Part shown: piece by piece, positions 42,301-56,800 of the stretch
Layout: every line of letters starts with the position of its first letter
Numbering within the stretch: the stretch's first letter is position 1
Origin: Bugulina stolonifera
Taxonomy: Eukaryota > Bryozoa > Gymnolaemata > Cheilostomatida > Bugulidae
Reading direction: 5' to 3'
DNA length: 64,000 nucleotides
Assembly (NCBI GenBank): GCA_935421135.1
Contig: OW285187.1
Location: 1 to 64,000, forward strand
Notes under the pieces: generated by a model
What the model was told of the DNA's origin: nothing
Databases searched by the model: none
Seen by the model: only the letters and a program-made list of their open reading frames with translations
Program-made: the position numbers and the translations under genes

Positions 42301-44758
42301 TCTACTACAACAAAGTTGGTGACACAATGTGAGTCAATTTTGTATACAGTATGAGTATGTTAGCACCAGTCCCTGTGCACTTGGGTATGAGTATCGGTGG
42401 TAGTGTACTAAATAGTGTTAGTACTATAGTGTTAGTACTATAGTGTTAGTACTGTAGTGTTAGTACTGTAGTGTTAGTACTGTAGTGTTAGTACTGTAGT
42501 GATAGTACTGTAGTGTTAGTACTGTAGTGTTAGTAGTGTTAGTACTGTAGTGTTCGTACTGTCGTGTTAGTACTGTAGTGTTCGTACTGTAGTGTTAGTA
42601 CTGTAGTGATAGTACTGTAGTGTTAGTACTGTAGTGTTAGTAGTGTTAGTACTGTAGTGTTCGTACTGTCGTGTTAGTACTGTAGTGTTCGTACTGTAGT
42701 GTTAGTACTATAGTGTTAGTATTATAGTGCTAGTACTGTAGTGTTAGTACTGTAGTGCTGGTACTGTAGTGTTAGTACTGTAGTGTTAGTACTGTAGTGT
42801 TAGTACTGTAGTGTTAGTACTGTAGTGTTAGTACTGTAGTGTTAGTATTATAGTGTTAGTATTATAGTGTTAGTATTATAGTGCTAGTACTCTAGTGTTA
42901 GTACTGTAGTGCTGGTACTGTAGTGTTCGTACTGTAGTGTTAGTACTGTAGTGTTAGTACTGTAGTGCTGCTACTGTAGTGTTCGTATTGTAGTGTTAGT
43001 ACTGTAGTGTTAGTACTGTAGTGTTAGTACTGTAGTGTTAGTACTGTAGTGTTAGTACTGTAGTGTTAGTACTGTAGTGTTAGAACTATAGTGTTAGTAT
43101 TATAGTGTTAGTATTATAGTGTTAGTATTATAGTGCTAGTACTGTAGTGTTAGTACTGTAGTGCTAGTACTGTAGTGTTAGTACTGTAGTGCTAGTACTG
43201 TAGTGTTCGTACTATAGTGTTAGTATTATAGTGTTAGTACTGTAGTGGTAGTACTGTAGTGTTAGTACTGTAGTGTTAGTATTATAGTGTTAGTATTATA
43301 GTGTTAGTATTATAGTGCTAGTACTGTAGTGTTGGTACTGTAGTGCTGGTACTGTAGTGTTCGTACTGTAGTGTTAGTACTATAGTGTTAGTATTATAGT
43401 GTTAGTACTGTAGTGTTAGTACTGTAGTGTTAGTACTGTAGTGTTAGTATTATAGTGTTAGTGCTATAGTGTTAGTATTATAGTGCTAGTACTGTAGTGT
43501 TAGTACTGTAGTGTTAGTACTATAGTGTTAGTACTATAGTGTTAATATTATAGTGCTAGTACTATAGTGTTAGTACTGTAGTGTTAGTACTATAGTGTTA
43601 GTATTATAGTGTTAGTACTGTAGTGTTAGTATTATAGTGCTAGTACTGTAGTGTTAGTACTGTAGTGTTAGTACTGTAGTGTTAGTACTGTAGTGTTAGT
43701 ACTGTAGTGTTAGTACTGTAGTGTTAGTACTGTAGTGTTAGTACTGTAGTGTTAGTACTGTAGTGTTAGTACTGTAGTGTTAGTACTGTAGTGTTAGTAC
43801 TGTAGTGTAGTATGTGAACAGGAAAGGACTGAAGTGTATTAAGAAGAGTTACTCACTGAATCCTGCAGACGATAGAATCTGTATTGCTTATGTTGACCAG
43901 CTGATGACCGAGGGTAGTAATGAACAGGCCATGGATATATTAGTACATACAACGAAACTCTCTTCTACTGGCAGGTAGGTGATGCCCTTTCCCATTAATG
44001 AATTCCATTCTATCTTTTAGAATGACAGTATTTGCTGTAAGTGTCCACACCTTTGTGATGTAATAGACTGTTATTATAATGTTAAACATGCCCAACATTC
44101 AAATTCCCAAAACACCTCATTAATTTATTGTATATCAATTCCTTTCAACTTGCAGCTTTGTTAGTTGCTAAATACCTATGTAATAATGTTCATTTCTGTG
44201 CTGTTTGATGTCTGGTGCTAACGGAGGAGTTTTGTGTGCCTCACTTTTATAGCTGCAAATGGGCGTGGTTTAGGCTGGGTAACCTTCGAGTCCAGGAAGG
44301 AAGCTACACTGAAGCTGTCAATTGTTTCCAGCAAGCTCTCCGAGCTGACAGTAAGGACAGGTGGGTGCAGGTGTCATGGTCATACTTCATGCAGGTGGGT
44401 GCAGGTGTCATGGTCATACTTCATATAAATCTGGGCATGTATGGCTGAGTATGTATCACCTTACTGTCACTCTACGTTACATGACTGAGTATAATATATC
44501 AACTTACTATCGCTCTATTCACGTATAAATGTACATAATATACTTGTTAGCAACTGCTGGGAGTGTTTAGCCGATAGCTATGTGAAGAGAGGAAGCTATA
44601 CATCGGCAATCAGTGCCTTTGAGAAATCTCTGGAGGTGCGTAATATTCATATCTACTACAACTAACTGCTGTTACTATTGTTTCTACTACTGCTACTAGT
44701 GCTACTACTACTACCCCTGCAGTGGCTACTACTGCGACTGTTCCTATGACTACTACTG

Positions 44759-44799
<41 letters not shown>

Positions 44800-44821
44800 A
44801 CTGCTACTACTACCCTTACTG

Positions 44822-44855
<34 letters not shown>

Positions 44856-47800
44856 CCTTACTGCCACTACTACTACTACCCTTACTGCCACTACTACTAC
44901 TACCCTTACTGCCACTACTACTACTACCCTTACTACCACTACTACTACTACCCTTACTGCCACTACTACTACTAATACTACTGCTACTACTACTGCTGCT
45001 GCTACTACTACCGCTGCTGCTGCTACTACCACTACTGTAACTACTACTACCTTTGCAGCAAACTATTATATTATAATTCCTATCCTACGGTGCACTTTTG
45101 TGCGGTATACTATCGTTGTGTGGTATACTATCATACATGATCTATCCAAAAGTTTTCAACTGACTCGGTTTCTTCTGTGACAGATTCATCCTGACTCTGT
45201 TTATTCCAAGTATCAGATAGCCTTGACCAAGTATAGACTAGGTCTATATGAGGAGTCTCTCGAGCATTTTCTTGACCTGCATGCTGTAAGACCAGACTAT
45301 GCTCCTGCTTTGAAAGGTGAGACACTATTCGCAGGACTGTGTTCACTGTAAGACGTGATTTCAGGTGTTCACCATAATACATCATCGCAGGTGTTCACTG
45401 TAATACATCATATCAGGTGTTTACTGTAATGCATTATCGCAGTTGTTCACTATAATACATCATCACAGGACTGTGTTCACTGTAATGCACTATCGCAGTT
45501 GTTCACAGGTGTTCGCTGTAACATATCATCGCAGGTGTTCACTGTAAGACATGATCTTAGGTGTTCACTGTAGTACATCATCATTCAGAGGATTGTAGTA
45601 CAGTTGAAATACATTGCATATTGTGTAGAATGTGCTGTTAAAGCTTCAATTGAATGATGTGCTATTCTGTAGGGCTGGGGGATGTTCATCTGTGTATAGC
45701 CAAAGAAGGTCTCAAGAACTCAGTGATGGGCAAAGCAGTGAGAAATATAAACTCAGCACTACTATATCTCACTAAGTATGTATATATATATGTGTAATAT
45801 CTTACTAAGTATGTATATGTATATGTGTAATATCTTACTAAGTATGTATATGTATATGTGTAATATCTTACTAAGTATGTATATGTATATGTAATATCTT
45901 ACTAAGTATGTATATGTATATGTGTAATATCTCACTAAGTATGTATATATATATGTGTAATATCTTACTAAGTATGTATATATGTATATGTGTAATATCT
46001 TACTAAGTATGTATATGTATATGTGTAATATCTTACTAAGTATATATATATATGTGTGTAATATCTTACTAAGTATGTATATGTATATGTGTAATATCTT
46101 ACTAAGTATGTATATGTATATGTGTAATATCTTACTAAGTATATATATATATGTGTGTAATATCTTACTGAGTATGTATATGTATATGTGTAATATCTTA
46201 CTAAGTATGTATATATATATATGTGTAATATCTTACTAAGTATGTATATGTATATGTGTAATATCTTACTAAGTATGTATATGTATATGTGTAATATCTT
46301 ACTAAGTATATATATATATGTGTGTAATATCTTACTGAGTATGTATATGTATATGTGTAATATCTTACTAAGTATGTATATATATATGTGTAATATCTTA
46401 CTAAGTATGTATATGTATATGTGTAATATCTTACTAAGTATGTATATGTATATGTGTAATATCTTACTAAGTATGTATATGTATATGTGTAATATCTTAC
46501 TAAGTATATATATATATGTGTGTAATATCTTACTGAGTATGTATATGTATATGTGTAATATCTTACTAAGTATGTATATATATATGTGTAATATCTTACT
46601 AAGTATGTATATGTATATGTGTAATATCTCACTAAGTATGTATATGTATATGTGTAATATCTTACTAAATATGTATATATATATGTGTAATATCTTACTA
46701 AGTATGTACATGTATATGTGTAATATCTTACTAAGTATGTATATGTATATGTGTAATATCTTACTAAGTATGTATATATATATGTGTAATATCTTACTAA
46801 GTATGTATATGTATATGTGTAATATCTTACTAAGTATGTATATGTATATGTGTAATATCTTACTAAGTATGTATATATATATGTGTAATATCTTACTAAG
46901 TATGTATATGTATATGTGTAATATCTCACTAAGTATGTATATGTATATGTGTAATATCTTACTAAGTATGTATATATATGTGTAATATCTTACTAAGTAT
47001 GTACACGTATATAATAATGTTACTATTACGCTAAGTGTGTGTACATGTATATAATAATGTTACTATTATACTAAGTGTGAGTACATGTAAATAATAATGT
47101 TACTACTATACTAAGTGTGTGTACATGTATATAATAATGCTACTATTATACTAAGTGTGAGTACATGTATATAATAATGTTACTATTATACTATGTGTGT
47201 GTACGTGTATATAATAATGTTACTATTATACTAAGTGTGAGTACATGTATATAATAATGTTACTATTATACTAAGTGTGAGTACATGCATATAATAATGT
47301 TACTATTATACTAAGTGTGAGTACATGTATATAATAATGTTACTATGATACTAAGTGTGAGTACATGTATATAATGGTGTTACTATTATACTAAGTGTGT
47401 GTACATGTATATAATAATGTTACTATTATACTAAGTGTGAGTACATGTATATAATAATGCTACTATTATACTAAGTGTGAGTACATGTATATAGTAATGT
47501 TACTATTATACTAAGTGTGAGTACATGTATATAATAATGTTACTATTATACTAAGTGTGAGTACATGCATATAATAATGTTACTATTATACTAAGTGTGA
47601 GTACATGTATATAATAATGTTACTATTATACTAAGTGTGAGTACATGCATATAATAATGTTACTATTATACTAAGTGTGAGTACATGTATATAATGATGT
47701 TACTATTATACTAAGTGTGTGTACATGTATATAATAATGTTACTATTATACTAAGTGTGAGTACATGTATATAATAATGCTACTATTATACTAAGTGTGA

Positions 47801-50800
47801 GTACATGTATATAGTAATGTTACTATTATACTAAGTGTGAGTACATGTATATAATAATGTTACTATTATACTAAGTGTGAGTACATGCATATAATAATGT
47901 TACTATTATACTAAGTGTGAGTACATGTATATAATAATGTTACTATTATACTAAGTGTGAGTACATGTATATAATGGTGTTACTATTATACTAAGTGTGT
48001 GTACGTGTATATAATAATGCTACTATTATACTAAGTGTGAGTACATGTATATAATAATGCTACTATTATACTAAGTGTGAGTACATGTATATAATAATGC
48101 TACTATTATACTAAGTGTGTGTACATGTATATAATAATGCTACTATTACGCTAAGTGTGTGTACATGTATATAATAATGTTACTATTATACTAAGTGTGA
48201 GTACATGTATATAATAATGCTACTATTATACTAAGTGTGAGTACATGTATATAATAATGTTACTATTATACTAAGTGTGAGTACATGTATATAATAATGC
48301 TACTATTATACTAAGTGTGAGTACATGTATATAATAATGTTACTATTATACTAAGTGTGAGTACATGTATATAATAATGTTACTATTATACTAAGTGTGA
48401 GTACATGCATATAATAATGTTACTACTATACTATGTGTGTGTACGTGTATATAATGATGTTACTATTATACTAGGGCTGCTGTGATGAGACCTGACCTCA
48501 ACTGTGTCTGGAAGAGTTTGGGAGACACTCTGACCTTGACCTTCAACCTTCCGGCTGATTGCAAGTGAGAGGTCCTTTGTACTCCCGTTGTACATGCCAT
48601 ATCATCTATACTATCATTGTATATACATTACCTATCATATATACTATCAGTGTATACACATTACCTATCATCTATACTATCAGTGTATACACATTACCTA
48701 TCATCTATACTATCAGTGTATACACATTACCTATCATATATACTATCAGTGTATACACATTACCTATCATCTATACTATCAGTGTATACACATTACCTAT
48801 CATATATACTATCAGTGTATACACATTACCTATCATCTATACTATCAGTGTATACACATTACCTATCATCTATACTATCAGTGTATATACATTACCTATC
48901 ATATCTACTATCAGTGTATATACATTACCTATCACCAATGCTATCAGTGTATACACATTACCTATCATCTATACTATCAGTGTATATACATTACCTATCA
49001 TCTATACTATCAGTGTATACACATTACCTATCATCTATACTATCAGTGTATACACATTACCTATCATCTATACTATCAGTGTATACACATTACCTATCAT
49101 ATAAACTATCAGTGTATACACATTACCTATCATCTATACTATCAGTGTATATACATTACCTATCATATATACTATCAGTGTATATACATTACCTATCATC
49201 TATACTATCAGTGTATACACATTACCTATCATATAAACTATCAGTGTATACACATTACCTATCATATATACTATCAGTGTATACACATTACCTATCACCA
49301 ATGCTATCAGTGTATACACATTACCTATCATCTATACTATCAGTGTATACACATTACCTATCATATATACTAACAGTGTATACACATTACCTATCATCTA
49401 TACTATCAGTGTATACACATTACCTATCACCAATGCTATCAGTGTATATACATTACCTACCATATATACTATCAGTGTATACACATTACCTATCATCTAT
49501 ACTATCAGTGTATATACATTACCTATCATCTATACTATCAGTGTATACACATTACCTATCATCTATACTATCAGTGTATACACATTACCTATCATATATA
49601 CTATCAGTGTATATACATTACCTATCACCAATGCTATCAGTGTATACACATTACCTATCATCTATACTATCAGTGTATATACATGTACATAATATACATG
49701 TATGTATATGTTTCAGGTACTTATGTCCAAGTGTTTTGACACAGAACTCACCTACCACTACCACTGAGTCAGTTGATATCGATAGAGCTACAGCATTGCT
49801 TATCGCAGCTAGGTAACTACTCAAGACGTATTATAATTATGTTGTGCATATAATTGTATCATATGGTGTAATGATTATGCACATCCTATTATGCCCGAGG
49901 TGTGTTTAGTAAAATTTTCCCGCATAGCGGATAATTTTTGTTCACAGGTCAAAGACATGTTTCAGTGCTGAAAATGTTAAAAGTTTAAAGATTAGAAAAT
50001 CAGCCAAGCTCGTCACTTGAACATTTTATATCAATAAAGTAGTTAAACAATGTAAATGAGAAGTTGAAAATCTAAATTAAAATTTCATTTTAAATTATCC
50101 GTAATATTCGCCTCTAACTTAAAGACTATTAAATATGAATGAATGTTCGTATTTTATAATTAAAATAATAATTACCCAACATCAGCATTGTTGGCAAAAT
50201 ATGAAATGGAAACTGAAAGCTGCATCAACATTTTCGCTTTCAATGATTGTCTGAAGTCTACATAGATGACGTCACGTTTGAAGTAACGTGCTTCCTTTGC
50301 ACATGTGAAAAGGAGTTTCATTCTGGAGCAACCCCAGTCGCACTCATCTCCAAAAGATAATCTCATGTCTAAATAAAAATCCAAGAATGTTGTTAAACTT
50401 CACTCGAATATCTACTTTGAGCACGTCTCAGACTATTTCAGCTTTCAACCTTAAAACCGAGTATTGGATGTCTGTATATTTGACAGAGCTAAATACACAC
50501 CTGTATGGTGCTATGTATGGTGCTATGTATGGTGCTATGTATGGTGCTATGTATGGTGCTATGTATGGTGCTATGTATGGTGCTATGTATGGTGCTATGT
50601 ATGGTGCTATGTATGGTGCTATGTATGGTGCTATGTATGGTGCTATGTATGGTGCTATGTATGGTGCTATGTATGGTGCTATGTATGGTGCTATGTATGG
50701 TGCTATGTATGGTGCTATGTATGGTGCTATGTATGGTGCTATGTATGGTGCTATGTATGGTGCTATGTATGGTGCTATGTATGGTGCTATGTATGGTGCT

Positions 50801-53800
50801 ATGTATGGTGCTATGTATGATTGCTATGTATGATGCTATGTATGATGCTATGTATGATTGCTATGTATGATGCTGTATAGTGCTATGCTATTGCCCAATA
50901 CCATAGTGTTATGTTGTTGTCCAATACTATTAGGTGCTAATATCCGATGCAATACTATGGAGTGGTAGGGAGTTTGGCCATTTTCTCCATACGTGATGCT
51001 AGTTTATGCAAGGAATTTTCAATTTGTCTATAGAGCAGTCAAGAACTCCATTTTGCAATAGTAATTTTATATTATATAACTATTTTCATCAATGTTAATT
51101 CACCCAAACTCAATAATTTATATCGCAAGGGGGACATAATCAATAGAGGAGTTCTGTATGTGCAGGTAGTTTAGTACACATCTACAGCTCACTGAGCTTG
51201 TGTGGTAATATGTTCTGTCCACAGTGCTAGGTGATATGTTGTCGTAGAGGCCTTGGGTTCAAACCGCAGCCAGGGTCGAGGGATGGGTTATTTTAATGAA
51301 TGTGAGATGGAGTCCCTGAATACTATTGCATCCAATACTAGATTTATATGATACAATGGATTTACTCTTTCTTAGCAAGTAATGATAGCCAAAGAATTTA
51401 AGTTATGAGGTATTGTATCCAATACTAGATTTATATGATACAATGGATTTACTCTTTCTTATCAAGTAATGATAGCCAAAGAATTTAAGTTATGAGGTAT
51501 TGTATCCAATAGTAGATTTATATGATACAATGGATTTACTCTTTCTTATCAAGTAATGATAGCCAAAGAATTTAAGTTATGAGGTATAGCATCCAATACT
51601 AGATTTATATGATACAATGAATTTACTCTTTCTTATCAAGTAATGATAGTCAAAGAATTTAAGTTATGAGGTATAGCATCCAATACTAGATTTATATGAT
51701 ACAATGAATTTACTCTTTCTTATCAAGTAATGATAGCCAAAGAGTTTAAGTTATGAGGTATTGTTGCACTAACCAAACATTCTGTTCAACAGACACCACA
51801 ATCACCATAAATATTGTAGGTGTAGAATATACATAGTTTAGATGTATGTAAGTATCCATAAGGTTATACACTGATATGAAGTATAGTATAGTACAGTATA
51901 ATATTATATAGCATAGTGTAGCCTTAGCATGATATAGTACCTGTATAGTATAATATTATGGTGTATGACACAGTGTAGCATAGCATTGTGTAGTACAGCA
52001 TAGCATAGTGTAGCCTTAGGAAAGTGTAGCATAGGGTGGCATAGTGTAGCATAGCATAGTGTAGCATAGCATAGTGTAGCATAGCATAGTGTAGCATAGC
52101 ATAGTGTAGCATAGCATAGTGTAGCATAGCATAGTGTAGCATAGCATAGTGTAGCATAGTGACAAGGTAACACAGGTATACATACTCTAGTGTAAGAGGT
52201 ATAAGTGTTGAATAGTAGTTGTTATGCTGTAGATGCTACTCGCAGTGTACTCACCTCAATGCGGACAATGCCCATGCGTGGCATGACTTGGCCGTTAGCT
52301 ACTTTTATCAGTCTAAATGTATGCCTGCTACATCTAAAGAGAAGGAGAGATCACTGCTCACTGCTGCTACACAATGCTGTCTCAAGTCAATATCTTTAGA
52401 TGTAAATATTGTCGAGCCTTACACGTGCCTCGGGGCTCTCTACTTACAGCCAGGTTGGTATGAGATACATAATTAGCATAATATGTATGATATGTTATTA
52501 TCATATCATAATATGTATGATATGTACGATATGTTATTATCATATCATACATATCATAATAATATGTATGATATATGCGATATGCTATTATCATACCATA
52601 CATATCATACAAGTACTTGTACACAGTATATAACGTTGTATTATGTAGTATGCAGTAATCTATTAGTTATCTCCCTCCACTTCTCCATGTAGGTATATTC
52701 GATCCACTGGCTGCCCAGCACTACCTCATTGTCAGTGTGGAGCGAGATCAAAACGTAAGTTTATCTATTTTTACTTTCAATCTTTGTTGTATAGCAGATG
52801 CGTCAGTCTGTCTACATTCCTGTTAACTGTAATCCATGTGCTCCCCTCAGTAGTGTGTAACTGCCTGTAGAATGTGCAAGGATGGACTAACCTAGCCACG
52901 CTATACCTTATGCAAGGTGATGTAACATTGGCTCATGAAGTACTGAAGATTGCCCAGTCAGCTGACCCTAAGTACACCGAGTGCTGGACTGGTCAGGCTA
53001 TAGTAGCCGAACTCATTGGACATGAAGAGGCAATGGACCTTTTCAGACATACCACTGACCTTGGTCGTAATGTAAGATATATAATAATTATATAGATATA
53101 ATATATATAATATACAATGTAATATATATAATATACAATGTAATATATATAATATACAATGTAATATATATAATATACAATGTAATATATATAATATACA
53201 ATGTAATATATATAATATACAATGTAATATATATAATATACAATGTGATATAAGGGAGCTGCCGTGGCCTAGTGGTAAGGGCTCTGGACTTTCATGTGGG
53301 AGTCCCAGGTTTGATTCCCACAAGGGTCATTGGTGGTGTTAGGAAGGGCATCTAACCTTATAATGCTCCTGTGCTACTGCAGTAACTTTGCCATTGGTGA
53401 AGTGCCTTCTCCACCCCAAATTAGAAAAAATGCAGATTTCTTTAGATCTTTGCTTTCTTACCTGGGATTAATAGCAGGAAGTAAAATTTGTTAGTTTTTT
53501 TATACAATGTAATATAAGTTTATATATATATAATATCTGTAGATAATTATATAATCTATTGTGTACATGTGCAATGTATATACATGTAGACCTACATACA
53601 TGTAAATGTATATAGAAAATATAGGCCTAATATACATATCCTTGTCTAAAAGAAGATCTATATATTTTTCCATAATTGCAGAGAATATATTAACGTGCAG
53701 TCTAGATATATACTAAGTTATATAATATGCAGTCTAGATGCGTACCAAGTTATATAATATGCAGTCTCTATATATTATACTAAGTTATATAATATGCAGT

Positions 53801-56800
53801 CTAGATATATACTAAGTTATATAATATGCAGTCTCTATATATATACTAAGTTATATAATATTCAGTCTAGATATATACTAAGTTATATAATGCAGTCTAG
53901 ATATATACTAAGTTATATAATATGCAGTCTAGATATATACTAAGTTATATAATATGCAGTCTCTATATATACTAAGTTAAATAATATGCAGTCTCTATAT
54001 ATACTAAGTTATATAATATGCAGTCTAGATATATACTAAGTTATATAATATGCAGTCTAGATGTATACTAAGTTATATAATATGCAGTCTCTATATATAC
54101 TAAGTTATATAATATGCAGTCTAGATATATACTGAGTTATATAATATGCAGTCTCTATATATACTAAGTTATATAATATGCAGTCTAGATATATACTGAG
54201 TTATATAATATGCAGTCTAGATATATACTAAGCTATATAATATGCAGTCTCTATATATACTAAGTTATATAATATGCAGTCTCTATATATACTAAGTTAT
54301 ATAATATGCAGTCTAGATATATACTGAGTTATATAATATGCAGTCTCTATATATACTAAGTTATACAATGCAGTCTAGATATATACTAAGTTATATAATA
54401 TGCAGTCTAGATATATACTAAGTTATATAATATGCAGTCTCTATATATACTAAGTTATATAATATGCAGTCTAGATATATACTGAGTTATATAATATGCA
54501 GTCTCTATATATACTAAGTTATACAATGCAGTCTAGATATATACTAAGTTATATAATATGCAGTCTAGATATATACTAAGTTATATAATATGCAGTCTCT
54601 ATATATACTAAGTTATATAATATGCAGTCTAGATATATACTGAGTTATATAATATGCAGTCTCTATATATACTAAGTTATATAATATGCAGTCTAGATAT
54701 ATACTAAGTTATATAATATGCAGTCTCTATATATACTAAGTTATGTAATATGCAGTCTAGATATATACTAAGTTATATAATATGCAGTCTAGATATATAC
54801 CAAGTTATATAATGCAGTCTAGATATATACTAAGTTATGTATGGAGTCTAGATGTATACGAGTTGTGTATGTAGATGTATATTATACTATCCACAGGTTT
54901 ATTGAGATCATGATTTATGAGTAGTGAACTGCTTAGCATACCATCTATAATTGGTGGTAGTTATTATTCATCATATAAACACATACCATCTATAATTGGT
55001 GATAGCTAGTATTCACCATATAAACGCATACCATCTCTAATTGGTGATAGCTAGTATTCACCATATAAACGCATACCATCTCTAATTGATGGTAGCTAGT
55101 ATTCACGATATAAACGCATACCATCTATAATTGGTGATAGCTAGTATTCACCATATAAACGCATACTATCTCTAATTGGTGGTAGCTAGTATTCACCATA
55201 TAAACTTCTCTCTCTCTCTCTCTCTCTCTGCAGCCGGAGAGTGTGATGGGTTACGCCCACTGGGTGCTGAAGACGCTCTTATCTCACAAGGATGGTAGTT
55301 CTGGGGAAGCATTCAGTTACAGCATTGAGAGGCTGGAAGCTGTCCCAGTATCCTGCCACTCACTTGGCCAGGTGGTCGGTACGTTTACTTAGCCCTCTGA
55401 TATAATTGGCTTAGCTTACCCATTCCTCTTGTATGATTGGTTGGTATTATGCACAACTAGTCCCTCCTATTCCATTATCTTCAGTAATTTCATTTATTTA
55501 ACAGACTTAAAACCGGAAGCCCTGTATCTCAACGCATATGGTCTATTATTGGAGAGACTTGGGCTATACAAGATGGCTGCCAAGGCCCTTGCACGGTGTG
55601 TTGGAGCTGCAGATGATGATAATAGGGATATATACAGGAGTAATCTGGCTAGAGTGCTCTGGTATGTTTACTTATGATTTAAAAGCTATAGCTGTCCAAT
55701 TGAAAACAGTGCTAGCCAAATAGGCCATGTTTTTTTTCATCAATATACATGTACATGTATGTAATAAAAGGGAAGAACTATCCAAAGGAGGTAAGGATGC
55801 GGCCCAGGTGCGCTGTAGCAGAGCTGGTGAAAGCGCCAGCCCAAAACAGTTAACAGTTGACAGTTCGTCCAACTCACAACTCCCCAGCGAGGAGGTAACA
55901 CCTCACACCCGCCCTAAATGCAGCTGGATCTGATTAGCCCTGAGTTCAGAGGTCAATGTGTTCCATAGACCGGACTCCTAATAGCACAAGCTTCTCTGAC
56001 CTGTAGTAGTGGAGAAAAAAGGGGAGGGGTGTTAGTTTTTGGAAAACGTGTGTTGTAAATATGGTTTGCTTTTTTATTCTTGCTGTCCTGGTGGTAAAAT
56101 ATAAGAGCTTTTTGTAGAATTTTTAGTTTATGCAAATGGATGCGACCTAAAATGGATAGATGCACATACTGACTATATCTCATAGTCAGCTTGGTCCATG
56201 AATGGGTAAATTCATTGGTAATGAATTTACCCATTCATGGACCAAGCTGACTATGAGATATAGTCAGCGTGTGCGTCGATCTATGTTGGGCCGCTTTCCG
56301 CCAAAGCATGATCTATTTTGACTGGCTACAGCTTTTAAATCATGCAGGTGGATTATTTTCAAGAATTCTGTGACCACAAACATTGTCAAAAGCCGGTGAC
56401 ACCTGATTGGCCCACGGATGGCGGAGGTGCATATTTTTCCCTTGAAATGAAAAAGTCCAACTTTATCAGTACCCCTTTAAACGTGTTACTCATTCCCACC
56501 AGGAATAGCTTTGATTTAATTGTATTTTGCAGGATTTAAGTAATTACAAAATAAAATACTTTACAACTTCAAAATCAAAGCATCAAGCACGATCCAATGA
56601 ATAATTTAACATTAAGTTTAAAGAAATAATTATCTTATTTTATTTTACTGAAATTTACGTTTCAACCACATGATACAAATATACGACTTAATACCATTAT
56701 TCTGTTACCACATACACAGAAAACTGTGCTCACTGCCTACTATGCTAGTGATTGTCGCCTCAAACCCACAGGTTTGCGAAGTCTTGTCATGTTGGCAGTT

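Noticed and set aside
44722..45180. Poly-Thr/Ala protein in intron 16
   Set aside because: It is a trinucleotide repeat translation. Exons 16 and 17 join in phase with conserved sequence on both sides.
41327..49816. Open frames in the 15-bp, trinucleotide, 33-bp and related arrays
   Set aside because: All are low-complexity translations of tandem repeats inside introns, several open in overlapping frames.
50387..50870. Three overlapping repeat proteins (MYGA, VWCY, MVLC repeats)
   Set aside because: These are three frames of the same 12-bp repeat; none has flanking coding support.
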